Of a DNA stretch of 64,000 bases, positions 1-11,442 are shown piece by piece; the first letter of the stretch is position 1, and every line of letters begins with the position of its first letter. The DNA lies in contig WWBZ02000051.1 in NCBI GenBank assembly GCA_011503125.2, positions 2,418,001 to 2,482,000 on the forward strand, read 5' to 3'. A program made the translations under genes and the position numbers. The notes below the pieces were generated by a model. That model was given only the letters and a program-made list of their open reading frames with translations, made no database searches and was not told the origin of the DNA. The stretch is from Botryosphaeria dothidea. Taxonomy: Eukaryota; Ascomycota; Dothideomycetes; Botryosphaeriales; Botryosphaeriaceae.

Positions 1-2759
1 CGCTCAGCTGTTTAAGGACGGACGCTTGCCCTTAAGAAGTTCGGAGCTCGGTGGTTCTACTTCAAGATGTCTCACTCCCTCCGGCAAGCGGCACTTAGTC
101 TCGTTTGTGTCAATGGGGGGTAGACTAGGAGGGGCGATAGAGGTTCTAGAAGACAATTGTGTTGCAAAACTCGCCCCTTCTCATCGAGAAGTTGGGGTGA
201 TTGGCTGGTTGTAAGGAAGTGTGGGGTCTGCTGGCGTGGCCTTGGGGTCCTCTACTGAACCAACGGATGTGATGCTTCAGCCTTGCGTTGACAACCAGCA
301 AATATGCGGAGCTAAGAGACTGGTGCGCGCCAATGCTGGCGCTACCAAAGCTTGCGCATTCTGTGAATGCCTCACCAGTGATCGAAGGTGGGGATGAAAA
401 AAATTGTCGCTCAAAGATCGGGAAGGTGGGCATGTGGCTATCGAGGACCGATTGGCATTGAACAGGCCTTCCTTTAGGCTCATGCAGGTTTCGGCCGGTA
501 AGGTATGCATCCCACAGACCAGCATGGCGGACTCACCCTGCCGGTCCGCGGCCCGAAGCTCAGTTCTGGATGCGTTCATCAATCTGAATTTTTTTCGATC
601 CGTGATAAGGAAGACCGAGTCAGAGCTTTGTGGCGAGGGGAAGATGAGAGCAGGGCTGATGGGCGGCCTTGTGGAGAAGACTTCCCTCTCTGTCGAAGTT
701 CCAAAGTGCGGCTGTGCTGCGGTTCGCTGGAAATAGCACGTAGGACAGGGGGGAATGAGGCCGCGTATGCTTTTTTCCAACGGCGCAGTCGCGTTTCCTG
801 CGAGAGAGGGACAGCAGAAAACACTGGTGTGCAGGAACTGTTCGAGGGTGTCAGCTGGTGTACTGATTCAATAGTAGAGAGCAGATCATTTCCGCGAGAA
901 ATTGTCGTGATTGTCGGCGGTGCGTTTGCTCGAGTTCATCCGTGCCATTGCCGTGAGCTATTGGCGGTGCTAATCCACTACAAGTGCAACCGCGCGCAAG
1001 TGTAATTTTCTGAAAATCAGTTAACCTAAAGCCCGGACGCACGGCTCATTTCGACAGAGACGGCATCTGTGGCTTGTGGAGGAGCTGCAGTAAGTTTGAC
1101 GGTGCAGAAAGGTCCAAGTGCGGGCTATGCCAGAAAAGCGCAAGCTGGCGAGACATACGTTGCACTGTCGTGGCTGATGCTTCAACCAGCAGGCCGGTGC
1201 ATGAGCAGCTCCACGTCTCTTTTAGGCCCGTAAGGATTTACAGAGCATTACAAAAAAAATCGTTCTTCCGACGACCTCGGGCGACAGTTCGTGTTCGTCG
1301 GCCGTAGCTGACGGCAGGCCAGGAGGGCAAGTCATGTAATACGGAAGCGCTACGGGAATTCCGAGCATGTATATTGCTATAGCAGCAGAATTATCTCCGA
1401 GCATCTAACAAGGGCCGAGTCCCGAGAGCCGAAAAGAGCGCAGGTAGAGGCGAGAGAAGGGCTCCCGAAACTCTCATGAATCAGAGAACCGTTTCAATCC
1501 GGACCGCCATGAAACCTCGGGCCGCTACCGTGGTTCGCGGCCAGCAAGGAGCGCTGCAAGTAAAATCTCTAATCGCTGCGAGTTGTTCCGGGGGCTGGAC
1601 TGGGCTGGGCGGGCGCTGTGGTGACCTGCTGCGGCGGCGGCGCGACGGGTCACGACGGCGCTGATCGGCAGGTGGGCAGCGGCGAAGCGTTTGGCTCTAG
1701 GCTCTCGAGGTGCCACCCAGTACCGCGACTCGTCAGACTTGTCACTGCTCGTCGCTGCTCATTTGTCAGGCTTGGGCGGGGCAATTGGGGTGATTGGCGC
1801 GGAGAGAGGCAGACGCTGATGAGGTGCTTGCTGCGGTGGTGAGAGGTGAGGGCCTACGTACGCAGCCGATGCTCGCTCGAGTGTGGCTGTTCACACGCTT
1901 CTTCGGCGCTCGGCATGTTCTGAGTGGCCACTCACACTCACAGCCTCATGCGCACTGCGTTCTTGGGCACGCCCTGCAGCTCCTCCAGCGGCGACGATTC
2001 CGCCGCAGCCACGACCGGCGTGCCCCTAGAGGTGTTTTCATGCAACAGAGGGCCCGGCATTGAACTGGCGGCGGCGCAGAGACGGCAGTTGGCAATGCCA
2101 GCCGACGAAGAGCCGTCACGCACGATGATGCTGATGTGCGACGGTGGTCGGGGCCGGCGTAGGCCTGCGCTCGCTGGGCGCTGACGGCGGGCGCTCTCTC
2201 GCGAATGCCGAACTTCAGCCAGGACAGACGGGAGCTCCCTGCCGCGTTGCTCGGCGCTGCTTCTGTCTAAGCGTCGGGGCGCGGAGATTGCCCGACGCAT
2301 CGGGGCGCAGTCACAGCGCCCAGCTGAAACGGGCTCACTCCCTATCGCAAGAAAACCAGCACGCCGCCCGCACCCGCCGTCCTAGACCACTTTCACCTCC
2401 AACCCATCTCGAAACCACTCTCCAACACATTTCTATACCCGACCGAATCTCTCGTTGCCAGACCCGACACATAATAAGAGTACGCCCCTGCCCGTCTCTG
2501 CCTGCCCAGCCCTCTCCCGAACTCCGCCTTCCGGCGCATCCTTGGCCGTAGCCCAAAATAGAAAGCTTACGACGACTGCCAGCGCCTAGCCTGACCATCC
2601 CCAGCGACCCGTCCGCAGCCCGCCCGCAGCCCGCACATCAAGACCCATCGACATCATCACCAAGGGAACAACTCCAAATCACCCGCCGCCCACTTGAGGC
2701 ACCCGAAAACAACTTTCCATCACTCTACCACACGCATACGCCACATACACCCGCCCACA
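1..2759. other. No convincing gene; ends in the bZIP leader
   Basis: Open frames here are short, overlap on both strands and match no family I recognise, so none is called. The last 400 bases (about 2330-2759) are C/T-rich with few G runs, as in promoters and 5' untranslated leaders of strongly expressed filamentous-fungal genes. I read that part as the leader of the bZIP gene that follows. The remainder is unassigned intergenic DNA. Confidence 0.5.
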
Positions 2760-4506
2760 ATGTCAACGGTCGCAGCGCAGCCCATGGGCTACACGCCCTT
2801 CCCGAACCAATGCGTCGACCCCGACATGGACTCTCTAGTCGACTTCAACGCAATTCCCTCTCCCGCGCCCGCTAGCTCGTCATCGCAAATGCCGCCCTCG
2901 AGCGTCGCATCGACCATGGCGAGCCCGACCAACACCATCATTCCTCTCGACCAGGCTGAGGACCACCAGACCCCGGCGAAGCCGAGCCACGAGTATGATC
3001 TCTTCAAGCAGCAGACCGGCCTGCCTTCCGGCTCCGTTCCCGGCATCAGCATGTCGCAATCCATGGGCGGCAACTACAGCCAAGTCTTCAGCAACTCCGG
3101 GATTGGCTTCGACGATGGCTGGGGAACTGGCCTCGGCGACATGGATATGGACATGGGCAACTCTGGCCTCCCCGCCTTCTTCTTCCCCCAGGGCGAGAAC
3201 GCCCAGAACGACGACTTTGTCGACCCCAGCTCCATCCAGCAGGAGCCCCAGCAGAACGTCCGCTTCTTCCCCGGCATGCATCAGCAGCAAGCCGCTCTGG
3301 CCAAGGCGCAGGCGCAGGCCCAGCAGCAAAGGCAGCAGCAGATGCTCCAGCACCAGCAACAGCAGCAGCAGCAGAGGGAGCAGCAGAGCCGTGTTAACCA
3401 TGCTCAGAGGAAGTCTGCTCAGTTCACCGATGCGCGCACCGAGGAGACCATTGCTCGTGTCGTCAACCAGATCCGCCACAACAGCACCCTGAGCTCCAAC
3501 GGCTCCGACTGCGGTTCCAACCCGCTTCCTCACATCATTAAGATGAAGAAGGATGAAGAGGATATGGATGAGGACGAGAGGCTCCTTGCTAGTGATGAGG
3601 GCAAGAAGCTCAGCAGCAAGGAGCGTCGTCAGCTGAGGAACAAGGTTTCCGCTCGTGCCTTCCGCTCGCGCAGGAAGGGTAAGCACACTAGTCTTCCCGC
3701 AACATAACACTTCCACTAACGACTTCACAGAATACATTTCCCAGCTTGAGGGCGAGGTCGCCAGCAAGACCAATGAGAACACCGAGCTCAGGCTGCAGAA
3801 TCGCGCTCTTATGGAGGAGAACGCTCGTTCGCGCGCCTTCGTCGAGCGTCTGCTTCGCCACCAGGCCTTCGGCCCCTTCCTTGACGAGCTTAGCCGCGAC
3901 CCGGCTCTCAGCGAGCCCGCGAAGGCCGCTGCTCCGGCTCCTCAGCAGGCTGCACCCCAGATGATCAAGCAGACCTCGCAGAACAACTCTCAGATGGGCA
4001 TGTCCATGATCCCCGAGCAGTCTTCGAACATGTCGTTCGACAACATGAACTACTTCCCCGGCTCTGGCTTCAACTTCAACAACCCCCAGGTTTTCGCCGT
4101 TCTCGAGGTCCCCGAGGGCCCCGCCAACCCCTTCGACACTGAGATCCTCTCCGGCAAGGGCAGCTCCAGCTCGCCTGTTGAGATTGAGGAGATCAGGGAG
4201 ATCAAGCCCGATTACCCTGTTATCGAGCGCCCCGCGATTGAGGCTGAGAAGCCTGTCGAGGCTGTCGCCGAGGTCGAGGAAGTCGACGATGGCAACCCTG
4301 ACTTTGCTCTGTACTACAACTCGCCCGCTCCTACTGCTGCTACTCCTTCCGAGTCTATCTTCGGCAACATCGCTCCCGAGAAGGCCTTTGGCCGCATTGA
4401 GGTTGTCGTCGCCCAGGAGACCTCTGAGCAGCTGCAACAACGCCTCGAGCGCTCGATCGCCAAGTTCGATGCAGTGTACGAGAGGATGCAGAGCATGATG
4501 TTGTAG
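2760..4506 (+). CDS. bZIP transcription factor with polyQ region (IDI-4-like)
   Basis: Two exons, 2760-3678 and 3731-4506, with a 52-nt intron (GTAAGC...CACAG), give 564 residues. The intron splits the DNA-binding domain. The basic region at about residues 283-306 contains RRQLRNKVSARAFRSRRK with the NxxxxAxxxR bZIP signature. It runs straight into a zipper with heptad positions L312, K319, L326, L333, S340 and L347. A Gln-rich stretch lies at about residues 176-215, after a Ser/Pro/Met-rich N-terminus likely to act in activation; the C-terminal half is acidic. The start at 2760 (context CACAATGTC) is preferred over an in-frame ATG at 2694 because the extra 22 residues look like leader. The SxKERRQLRNKVSARAFR type of basic region is typical of fungal IDI-4-like nuclear bZIPs. 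Target genes cannot be inferred. Confidence 0.9.
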
Positions 4507-5013
4507 AGCGACTTGGGAATCACATTCTAGCGGTGTTTTCTCAGGGGAGGCGTTTGGGTGGAATATCATCCTTCTTTTCTGATTCTGTGAATATTTGGCA
4601 GCGAATACTTTTGGTTATGACTCTCTTTTCATGGGAAGCGACATTTGAAATCAGGACACAGGAATTTTGATTCAGCCTGCCTTAGAGCAGGACTGGACAA
4701 GGGCGCGAAAAAAGGAGCGCTTACACAAGCACATTTTCTTTTGTTTTACAGACAATCGGATTGAAATCCGCAACTAGCGTTGGTCAGTTTATGGCTGTGA
4801 CTACCACAACTTGATTTAGAGTAACTTTTGATCCTTATCATTCTCATTACTTTGGTGTTCATCCTGTGACAGAACGCTGGTTCCCAGAAAGACTGGCGAG
4901 TGATTTGCAGCTAGGCTGCGGCGCCGTAGGCAATGGGCGCTGACGTAACGGAGGGTTTGGCGCGTCTCCGTCGCGCAGCTCCCCAAATTTTTGTAAGACG
5001 TCAAGACTCGACC
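4507..5013. other. Intergenic, bZIP 3' region and tRNase Z promoter
   Basis: No gene seen. The stretch is AT-richer than the flanking coding sequence and should hold the bZIP 3' UTR and the tRNase Z promoter. A possible upstream exon for tRNase Z (ATG at 4933, GT at 4945) is discussed with the leader extension. Confidence 0.5.
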
Positions 5014-5019
5014 ATGTAG
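5014..5019 (+). promoter_or_regulatory. Start-stop element (ATGTAG) before tRNase Z
   Basis: An ATG in good context (GACCATG) is followed at once by TAG, giving a minimal start-stop upstream ORF. It lies exactly at the 5' limit of the long open frame that leads into tRNase Z. Such elements can stall ribosomes; whether this one is transcribed is unknown. The same TAG could instead be the AG end of an upstream intron. Confidence 0.3.
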
Positions 5020-5523
5020 CTGCAACCCTCGTTGCTTCCACCGTCCACAGAAACCTTCGCAACCACGGTTCTTCCGGCCTTCGCGGTGGCTTCACTTTCT
5101 GCAGCTGCGCGGTGTCTCAAACCGGCGCAGAACCCACTGCTGCTCACCCAACGCCTTGGTGTTGTCCGCCTTTCGCCGCCTGTCCCTTGGGGTTTTCGCC
5201 GCCTAAAGTCGACCAGTCAGACCGACACCTCGGTGATCGACTCACTCCAGGACGTTCTAAACAAATTTAAGCAGAGGGGAGATACAAAGACCGCAGAGTC
5301 ACCGCAGTTCGACCATCGCTTGCACGCCTCGACTGGCCTCGATTCCCACAACATCCATCAGTCGCCTTTTCTTGAGCGGAGCAATTACTACCACGTTGTT
5401 TACTCGACCGAGCCATGCTATAAATTTCCCTTTACAAGCGACCGAATTTACACGCCATACGGCACGACCGAATTGCCCGCTTCACTTGCCCGATACCTCG
5501 ACAAAGAATACGTAGCCAAAGGT
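5020..5523 (+). other. AUG-less in-frame extension of tRNase Z, presequence-like
   Basis: The tRNase Z frame stays open for 168 codons upstream of its first ATG, back to the TAG at 5017-5019, and contains no ATG. Its translation is Arg-, Ser- and Ala-rich and poor in acidic residues at first. It includes FRRLKSTSQTD, which resembles a mitochondrial presequence cleavage region. tRNase Z is known to serve both nucleus and mitochondria in several eukaryotes, so a longer mitochondrial isoform is plausible. It could start at a near-cognate codon (CTG 5020, TTG 5032). Alternatively, an upstream exon could supply the AUG: ATG 4933 spliced from GT 4945 to AG 5019 is in frame, though it lacks a good branch site. 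Confidence 0.45.
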
Positions 5524-8508
5524 ATGAAGTCGTATATTCAGATTCTCACTACGCCGACGGCGGACACGCCCGGTACGACGCTGCTTCTTCACTTCGACAA
5601 CAAGCGGTACTTATTCGGAAGCCTGGGCGAGGGCACTCAGCGGGCGATGAACCAGCTGGGCACACGCATGTTGAAGGCGCAGGAAATGTTCATAACCGGT
5701 CGATCGGAATGGTGCAACACTGGCGGTCTTGTGGGAATGATGTTGACTCTGTCCGACGTGTTGGCGGCGTCCAACCTGGACAAGAAAGAGAGGGGTCTGG
5801 ACACCACGCCGAAGGTGCTCTCAATGTTTGGTCCGCCGAACTTGAACCACACGATTGCGGCGTGCCGGAGGTTCGTTTTCAGGAAAGGCATGCCCATCAA
5901 CGCGGTGGATATTAAGGACGAGGATGTCAACAAGGACGAGAACGGTGACCCTGTACCGGTATTCATCGATGGCAACGTCAAGGTCTGGGCCATGTCCATC
6001 ACTCCCACCGATGCGGGATCACAGGTCCGGCCTTCGGCGACGTCCACGTCCAGAAAGAGGAGCTACGATGAGGTCAATGGGCCCGAGCCTGCAAAAGATG
6101 CGCCGAAGGAGGCCCCCGAGGAAGCCACTAAGAGATACGAGCAAATCACGCGGTCGGTGGTCAGCGACATGTTCAACTCGAATTGGCGCTTGGACGCCCT
6201 CACCGAGAAACCACTCTCCGAGGTCAAGCTTCCTGCTACCATATTTATCAGGAACAAAGAGACGAAGGAGATCGAGAAATATAAAGGTCCTATGGTTGAC
6301 CTTGAAAATCCGGATATGAAGGTTCTCGTAAGGGAGCCGTGGCCAGCAGTCAAGATCACAGCCTTGCCGCCAACGAAACCCGCTCCTCAAGCTGTTTCTT
6401 ATATCATTCGTAATCATCCTCAACGCGGCAAATTCTTGGTACAGAAAGCAATTGAGTACGCTGTACCAAAGGGAGCACTCTGGGCGAAGCTGCAATCCGG
6501 AGAGTCTGTGCAGAATGAACGCGGCGAGACTGTTACTTCCGACATGGTTCTTGAACCACCAAGGAGAGGCAGAGGCATTGCAATCATCGATCTACCCTCT
6601 TCATCGCACGTGGAGCCCTTGATCCGACGCGAGGAGTGGACTCGGGAGGAGATCATGAATGGCGTAGACGCTATTGTGTGGATCCTGGGCCCTGGTGTCG
6701 CTTCAAACCCCGCGCTAAAGAAATTCATGGAAGACAGGGCACATCTGCAGCACGTCGTTTCTTCTGTTGATGTTTCTCCCAACCGCATTTCATTTGACAG
6801 CGTTGCAGGGGCTACAATGCGCCTCGGCAAAGTTGACGAGAAGAGATTCGGCGTTCCTTACTATGACGATGGAATCATTCCCCAAGAGAGATTCGTTCCG
6901 TACGGCTCCCAGAAGGAAGAGCTGCCAGCACATGCAAGGCCGGCAGAAAGAGGTCTCGTTTTACAACTGGAGCCCAAGTTCGAGGTGCAGGAAAAGGACG
7001 TTGTTCCCCGCTTCGACCTGGAAACGTCGGTCAAAGAGATCCCTGAGGGGGTCCTATCTCTTGCCAAGCAAGTACGAGAGTCTGTGGACAGTTCAGCAGC
7101 TCAGCTTGAGAAGTGGCGCCGTAAGATCCCCATGCAAGATGCCGAGATCATCGCTCTTGGTACTGGTTCCGCATTGCCCTCAAAATACCGCAACGTCTCT
7201 GCGACGCTTGTGCGTGTCCCGGGATACGGCTCGTACCTGCTCGATGCTGGCGAGAACACGCTTGGTCAGCTTCAGCGCGTTTTCAAGCCAGCTGAGCTTC
7301 ATGAGATATTGAAGGAGCTACGAGTTATCTGGATGAGCCATATGCACGCTGACCACATCCTTGGCATCGTTGGTGTAATAAAAGCATGGTACGAAGTCGT
7401 TCACAACAAGCAACCCTCGAAGGAAACCGCCTTCGAGGCTCTCGCCTCGATCAAAGGGAATTCCAGCCTGACATCGGCATCAAAGCGCCTCGCCGTCATC
7501 TCCGATCTCAACATGGTGAACTGGCTCGCCGAGTACGCCGCCGTCGAAGACTTTGGCTACAGCCACCTGTGGCCCCTGGCCATCAGTGCCAACTCCCAAG
7601 TCAAGAACCAAGTCGCGACGCTTAGGCTACAGGCACCGCCTTCCTTCTTCCCATCAGAGCCCATCAGAGCGGTCGAGGTGCCCGCGGAACTCTACCCGCA
7701 GCTCTTTGGCCTCCAGGACGTCCAGGCCGTCTTCGTCCAGCACTGCCACGGCGCCCGTGCTGTCTCCCTCACCTGGCCCGACGAGACGCGCGTGGATAGA
7801 GACGACCCGGAGTGCAAGCCTTTCAAGGTTAGCTACAGCGGCGACTGTCGGCCTTGCGCGCCGTTCGCGCGTATCGGGAGACATTCGACGGTGCTCATCC
7901 ACGAGGCAACGTTCGAGGATGGGCTTGAGGGCAATGCCGTTGCGAAGAAGCACTCGACGACATCGGAAGCGCTGGCGATCGGCGCGCGGATGCGGGCGAA
8001 AATGACGCTGTTGACGCATTTCAGTCAGCGGTATCAGAAGCTGCCAGTCATCGAGCGGGAGGAGGCTGAGGAGGAAGATGACGCGGAAAAGATGGACGTG
8101 GATGAGCAAGAAGAGGAGGCGGATGCGGAGGATGCGGACGCGATCGTGGAGGAGGACGACATCGTCGAGCCGTTGGAGAACCCAGACGGTCCGCCTAAGC
8201 CTGTTGAGGTGTTAAAAGAAGAGTCGACAGGCTTGGAGACGAGGATCAAGGCGCGCAGCGATATGCGTGTGGGCGTGGCGTCGGATTACATGCGCGTCAA
8301 GGTGGGCGAGTTTGCGGAGCTGGAGAAGTACGTGCCCGCGCTGCAGGCGTTGTTGGCGGAGGAGCAGAAGTTGGAGGATGAGGATGATGTCGCGGCGGCG
8401 GCACATGGTGTCAAGAATGGTGGTGGAAAGAAGAATGAGAAGAAAGAGAAGGGACAGAAGGGAGGACAGAAGCAGAAGCAGAAGGGTGAGGGGAAGGGGA
8501 AGCAGTAG
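5524..8508 (+). CDS. TRZ1: tRNase Z, long form (tRNA 3' endonuclease)
   Basis: No intron is seen; from the first in-frame ATG the protein is 994 residues. It is the long (ELAC2/Trz1) form of the zinc endonuclease that removes 3' trailers from pre-tRNAs. The N-terminal half begins MKSYIQILTTPTADTPGTT, where long-form fungal proteins usually start, and carries the inactive beta-lactamase-like domain. The C-terminal half has the active domain: LGTGSALPSKYRNVS, the metal motif HMHADH (7339-7356), SYSGDCRP, HEATFEDG and LTHFSQRY. An acidic stretch and a Lys/Gly/Gln-rich tail end the protein. The substrate-clamping exosite was not identified. A presequence-like extension upstream could make a mitochondrial form. 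The enzyme call is firm; the true N-terminus is not. Confidence 0.92.
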   Translation: MKSYIQILTTPTADTPGTTLLLHFDNKRYLFGSLGEGTQRAMNQLGTRMLKAQEMFITGRSEWCNTGGLVGMMLTLSDVLAASNLDKKERGLDTTPKVLSMFGPPNLNHTIAACRRFVFRKGMPINAVDIKDEDVNKDENGDPVPVFIDGNVKVWAMSITPTDAGSQVRPSATSTSRKRSYDEVNGPEPAKDAPKEAPEEATKRYEQITRSVVSDMFNSNWRLDALTEKPLSEVKLPATIFIRNKETKEIEKYKGPMVDLENPDMKVLVREPWPAVKITALPPTKPAPQAVSYIIRNHPQRGKFLVQKAIEYAVPKGALWAKLQSGESVQNERGETVTSDMVLEPPRRGRGIAIIDLPSSSHVEPLIRREEWTREEIMNGVDAIVWILGPGVASNPALKKFMEDRAHLQHVVSSVDVSPNRISFDSVAGATMRLGKVDEKRFGVPYYDDGIIPQERFVPYGSQKEELPAHARPAERGLVLQLEPKFEVQEKDVVPRFDLETSVKEIPEGVLSLAKQVRESVDSSAAQLEKWRRKIPMQDAEIIALGTGSALPSKYRNVSATLVRVPGYGSYLLDAGENTLGQLQRVFKPAELHEILKELRVIWMSHMHADHILGIVGVIKAWYEVVHNKQPSKETAFEALASIKGNSSLTSASKRLAVISDLNMVNWLAEYAAVEDFGYSHLWPLAISANSQVKNQVATLRLQAPPSFFPSEPIRAVEVPAELYPQLFGLQDVQAVFVQHCHGARAVSLTWPDETRVDRDDPECKPFKVSYSGDCRPCAPFARIGRHSTVLIHEATFEDGLEGNAVAKKHSTTSEALAIGARMRAKMTLLTHFSQRYQKLPVIEREEAEEEDDAEKMDVDEQEEEADAEDADAIVEEDDIVEPLENPDGPPKPVEVLKEESTGLETRIKARSDMRVGVASDYMRVKVGEFAELEKYVPALQALLAEEQKLEDEDDVAAAAHGVKNGGGKKNEKKEKGQKGGQKQKQKGEGKGKQ

Positions 8509-10238
8509 CAGTAGCAGCAACAACAGTAAAAATCCCTGTACAATGAGAATAGAGATGGACTGGTGTGGCTGGGTGGTTGTGAGATACCATTAATAGGAGC
8601 TCTCGAGGGTTTGCATACTCGGGACGTTGGCTAATGCATAGAGTATAGAATGACTGCATATTAGCTGCGGTCGACACAAGGCAACTCCATTCAAGCAACA
8701 CCATCGCGATCAAGGTGGCGAAGATACGCAAAAAGGGCGGTCTCGTGGTGTTGCAGACACTAGCTGGACCCTTCACGTCATCTTATCCCTTGGTCTGTGT
8801 CCAGGGCCATCGAGTCGGTCCCTTCGTACAGTGCCAAACCCTTGGCAAGACGTTCGAAGTTCCCATGGACGAGGGAAAAGATTCTCGCGCCGAGGGGCGT
8901 GCGATAAGTATATAACTTGGTGTGGACCCGGGCCAGCTGCCAAACCCTTGGCAAGACGTCTGAAGTTGGTGCTGTTCTGGCTGCCCTACGATGCAAAAAA
9001 GAGTGGTAGGGGCTCGCATTAGTCTTGCCAACCCCTTGGCGCGACGTCCGAAGTTGTGCTTTTCTGTCCGCCCCACGATGCACGAACCGTGGTCGCGATC
9101 CAATTTTTCACCTGGTCCGTCCTGCCAACCCCTTGGCACGACGTTCGAAGTTGTTATGTGGGCTCTTGTTTCCGGAAGGGATGCGTGACCAAAAAAAGTG
9201 CTGGTGTTGGAACGGGGCCGGTGTTGTGCCCGGGCGTCTTGGCACTGTGTTTTTGAGTTATTTCCGCGCCGTGCGTTGTCCCTCCTTTTTCTTTTTCAAT
9301 TTTTATTCCTTGGCGCCATCGGCGTCGTAGCTGTTGGCAATCTTGGCGAGTGTCGCATCGGTGTGATTAGGAGAGGTACAAGAGGAAGGCGATGGGCTCT
9401 GTTGTGAAGGTCTGCTGAGCCGCTGTGCCCTCCGCGGATGATCGGCGGCTGGTTTGGATGCGCACGGTCGTTTATGAGATCATACCCTCCTGTTCTTTTG
9501 TTTCCTACTGCTTCTCTTCTCTTACTCCTCTCTTTTCTATCTAAAATAATCCTTCATTGTAAGATTGGAGCTTCGCGTTGCCGAGATTACCAGCTGCGGC
9601 AGTACTATTGAAGGGTTATATATCTTGCACGTATGACGTCGAAAAGAGCTTGGAGTAAAAGATGACTCGACACCTCGGACCGCATCTCCGGATGTGTACG
9701 TCTGGCCCGTCGTTATGGAAACCTACGAATCAGCGGATACAAGAATAGCCTACCTCTAGCCGTCCGCTATGTATTCTCATCACAGCTATCTAACCATGGA
9801 TGACAAGTGAGCTGTGGGGGTGAAGAAAAGGACGAAACAGGATGTGATAATTAGGTCATTTGGAAGCGCAAGCAGGCATGTCCTGGCATGCCGGGTGAGT
9901 ATTCGAGGCCGAGCATTGAATTGAAGCAAATTTCAACCCCAGCAATCGCACTAGAGGTCGGCAAACGCTTTGATTGCACTAATTGGCGTTTCAGAGCTCA
10001 TTGCAAGACACCACAGCTTAGCTATAATCCACAGGTCAAGATGAAGAATGTCGGAATGACAAAGCATGAAGGTATGCACGTAGTTTCATGACAAGAAATT
10101 ACTATGAAGTTCGTTCATTCATTACGCTTTTTTGAGGGTATTCCTTCCCCCCGTGAGAAGATATACTATGGTAGAAGCAAGTTGACCTTTCCCAGATCAG
10201 AGAGAAGAAAGTATCGTTTCCATTCCCATCATTCCCGT
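8509..10238. other. Intergenic region with tandem repeats
   Basis: No gene seen. Four diverged tandem repeat copies (8832-9152) are described separately. After them come a pyrimidine-rich patch (9280-9310 and 9485-9540) and AT-richer sequence with no plausible coding frame. Confidence 0.5.
8832..9152 (+). repeat. Four tandem copies of a ~90-105 bp degenerate unit
   Basis: A 30-bp core beginning TGCCAAMCCCTTGGCRMGAC recurs at 8832-8861, 8938-8967, 9026-9055 and 9123-9152, at spacings of 106, 88 and 97 bp. Copies differ at about 3-6 positions. Units 2 and 3 also match beyond the core (GCCC.ACGATGCA about 50 bp in), so the repeat unit is the whole ~90 bp. The core holds the near-palindrome CCAAACCCTTGG and ends in (T/C)(C/T)GAAGTT. 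No long frame is shared by all copies, so it looks non-coding. Function unknown. Confidence 0.75.
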
Positions 10239-10903
10239 CTACGCGTCGGCAGCCTTGAACGAAGCCTCACCCGACGTCGACCTGTCCTTAGGCGCCTCAG
10301 CAGCGACGGTCTCGGCGGACTCGGGCAGCCTCTCCTCAGCAGCGGGGCCACCAATGGTACCACGGGTGCCGGTCTGGACGTCCTTGTCGAGGCCGCGCTG
10401 GCTCGCGAAGCCGGGATCGTGGTGGTTGACCTGGCCGGCCGTGTTGGTGGCACCGACGCCGACCAGGCCGGTGCCCTGCTTCTTACCGCCGTGCTGGCCG
10501 TCGTGGCGCTGCTCGACGCTCGTCTGGCCCTGGCCGGGGTGGCCAAGGCCGGTGTGGACGTCGCCGGAGGTCGCGCCGCCTAGGGATTCGGTTGCGGAGG
10601 GAGTGTAGCCGGCGGCCTGGGCGGGGACTTCGGAGGCATTGTTGGGGTTGAAGGTCCTGTCAGAGGGAGCGCTGCCTGCAGGCAGGGTTTCGATGTTGAA
10701 CTCGCCGGCCTTGTCGGCTTCGCTGGCCAGAACACCGGGCTTGTGCTGAAAGAAAGTTAGCGGTGGTGAAGGTGACTTGACTGGACTCGGGAAGAGCTTA
10801 CGCCGCCTTTCTCGAGAGGCTCGGAGGGAGGAACGTGAGAGCCAACCTGACCCTCCTGGTTGGAGACGGACTTAACGGCGTCCTCGTTGATGGTGGCAGA
10901 CAT
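10239..10903 (-). CDS. Small hydrophilic Gly-rich conserved fungal protein
   Basis: Two exons on the minus strand, 10903-10802 and 10745-10239, with a 56-nt intron (GTAAGC...TTTCAG, branch GCTAAC), encode 202 residues starting MSATINEDAVKSVSNQEGQ. There is no signal peptide and no membrane segment. The protein is rich in Gly, Ala, Thr and charged residues, with segments such as HKPGVLASEADKAGEFNIET, GATSGDVHTGLGHPGQGQ and VNHHDPGFASQRGLDKDVQ. The composition suggests a disordered, hydrophilin-like protein; I recognise the pattern from uncharacterised fungal proteins but know no function. A short run of CACCCACACCCACA lies just upstream of the start. The strong codon bias and clean intron make the gene itself secure. 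Confidence 0.8.
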
Positions 10904-11442
10904 TGTGGTTGGTGTGGGTGGGTGTGGGTGTTTGTGTGTTGTGAGGATGGTTGATTGTTCTTGGTTGAGTTTGTGGGATTGGGAACAGAGAAATTGGATG
11001 TCGAGTTGTTTTAGAAGTGCAGGATTATGGGCAGATGAGGAACAGCCTTTATCTGTGGCAGGCGGTGGCTCTGGCAGTGCGTCTGTACACATGATGTAAT
11101 GAGGGCATGATGTAAGAAAGGCAGTGGCGACCCGGATCTCCACAGGGCTCGCATCATGCCAGGGTCCGCATTCGCCCATCCTGATCACAGTTTCCCATGG
11201 CAATCGCGATTCCGCGGCAAGAATCACAGCTATCAGCATGCGAATGTCATCACCTCCACCCCCAAGACCATTCTGCGTCCGTGCGCGATCTGCCGCGGTG
11301 TGCGGCGCAGCTCTCTCACCAATCCTTCTGAGCCTCCGCCCGCCTCTGCCTAATCTCACCCACTCACCCTCCCACTGTGCAACAGCCTCTGCCCCAGCCC
11401 TATTGCAGGCCCCGCTGACGCCACCCGCCCCATGCCTCAACC
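10904..11442. other. Divergent intergenic region
   Basis: It holds the promoters of the divergent hydrophilic-protein gene (minus) and the HET-domain gene (plus). Nothing else is recognisable. Confidence 0.4.

Noticed and set aside
2880..3782. Long minus-strand frame opposite the bZIP gene, about 300 codons
   Set aside because: Leu/Val-rich shadow of GC-biased coding DNA; the plus strand has the real bZIP domain and intron.
8832..9152. Possible tRNA or tRNA-derived SINE because of GTTCGAAGTT, which recalls a B box
   Set aside because: No A box at the right distance and no cloverleaf can be drawn; only a faint resemblance.
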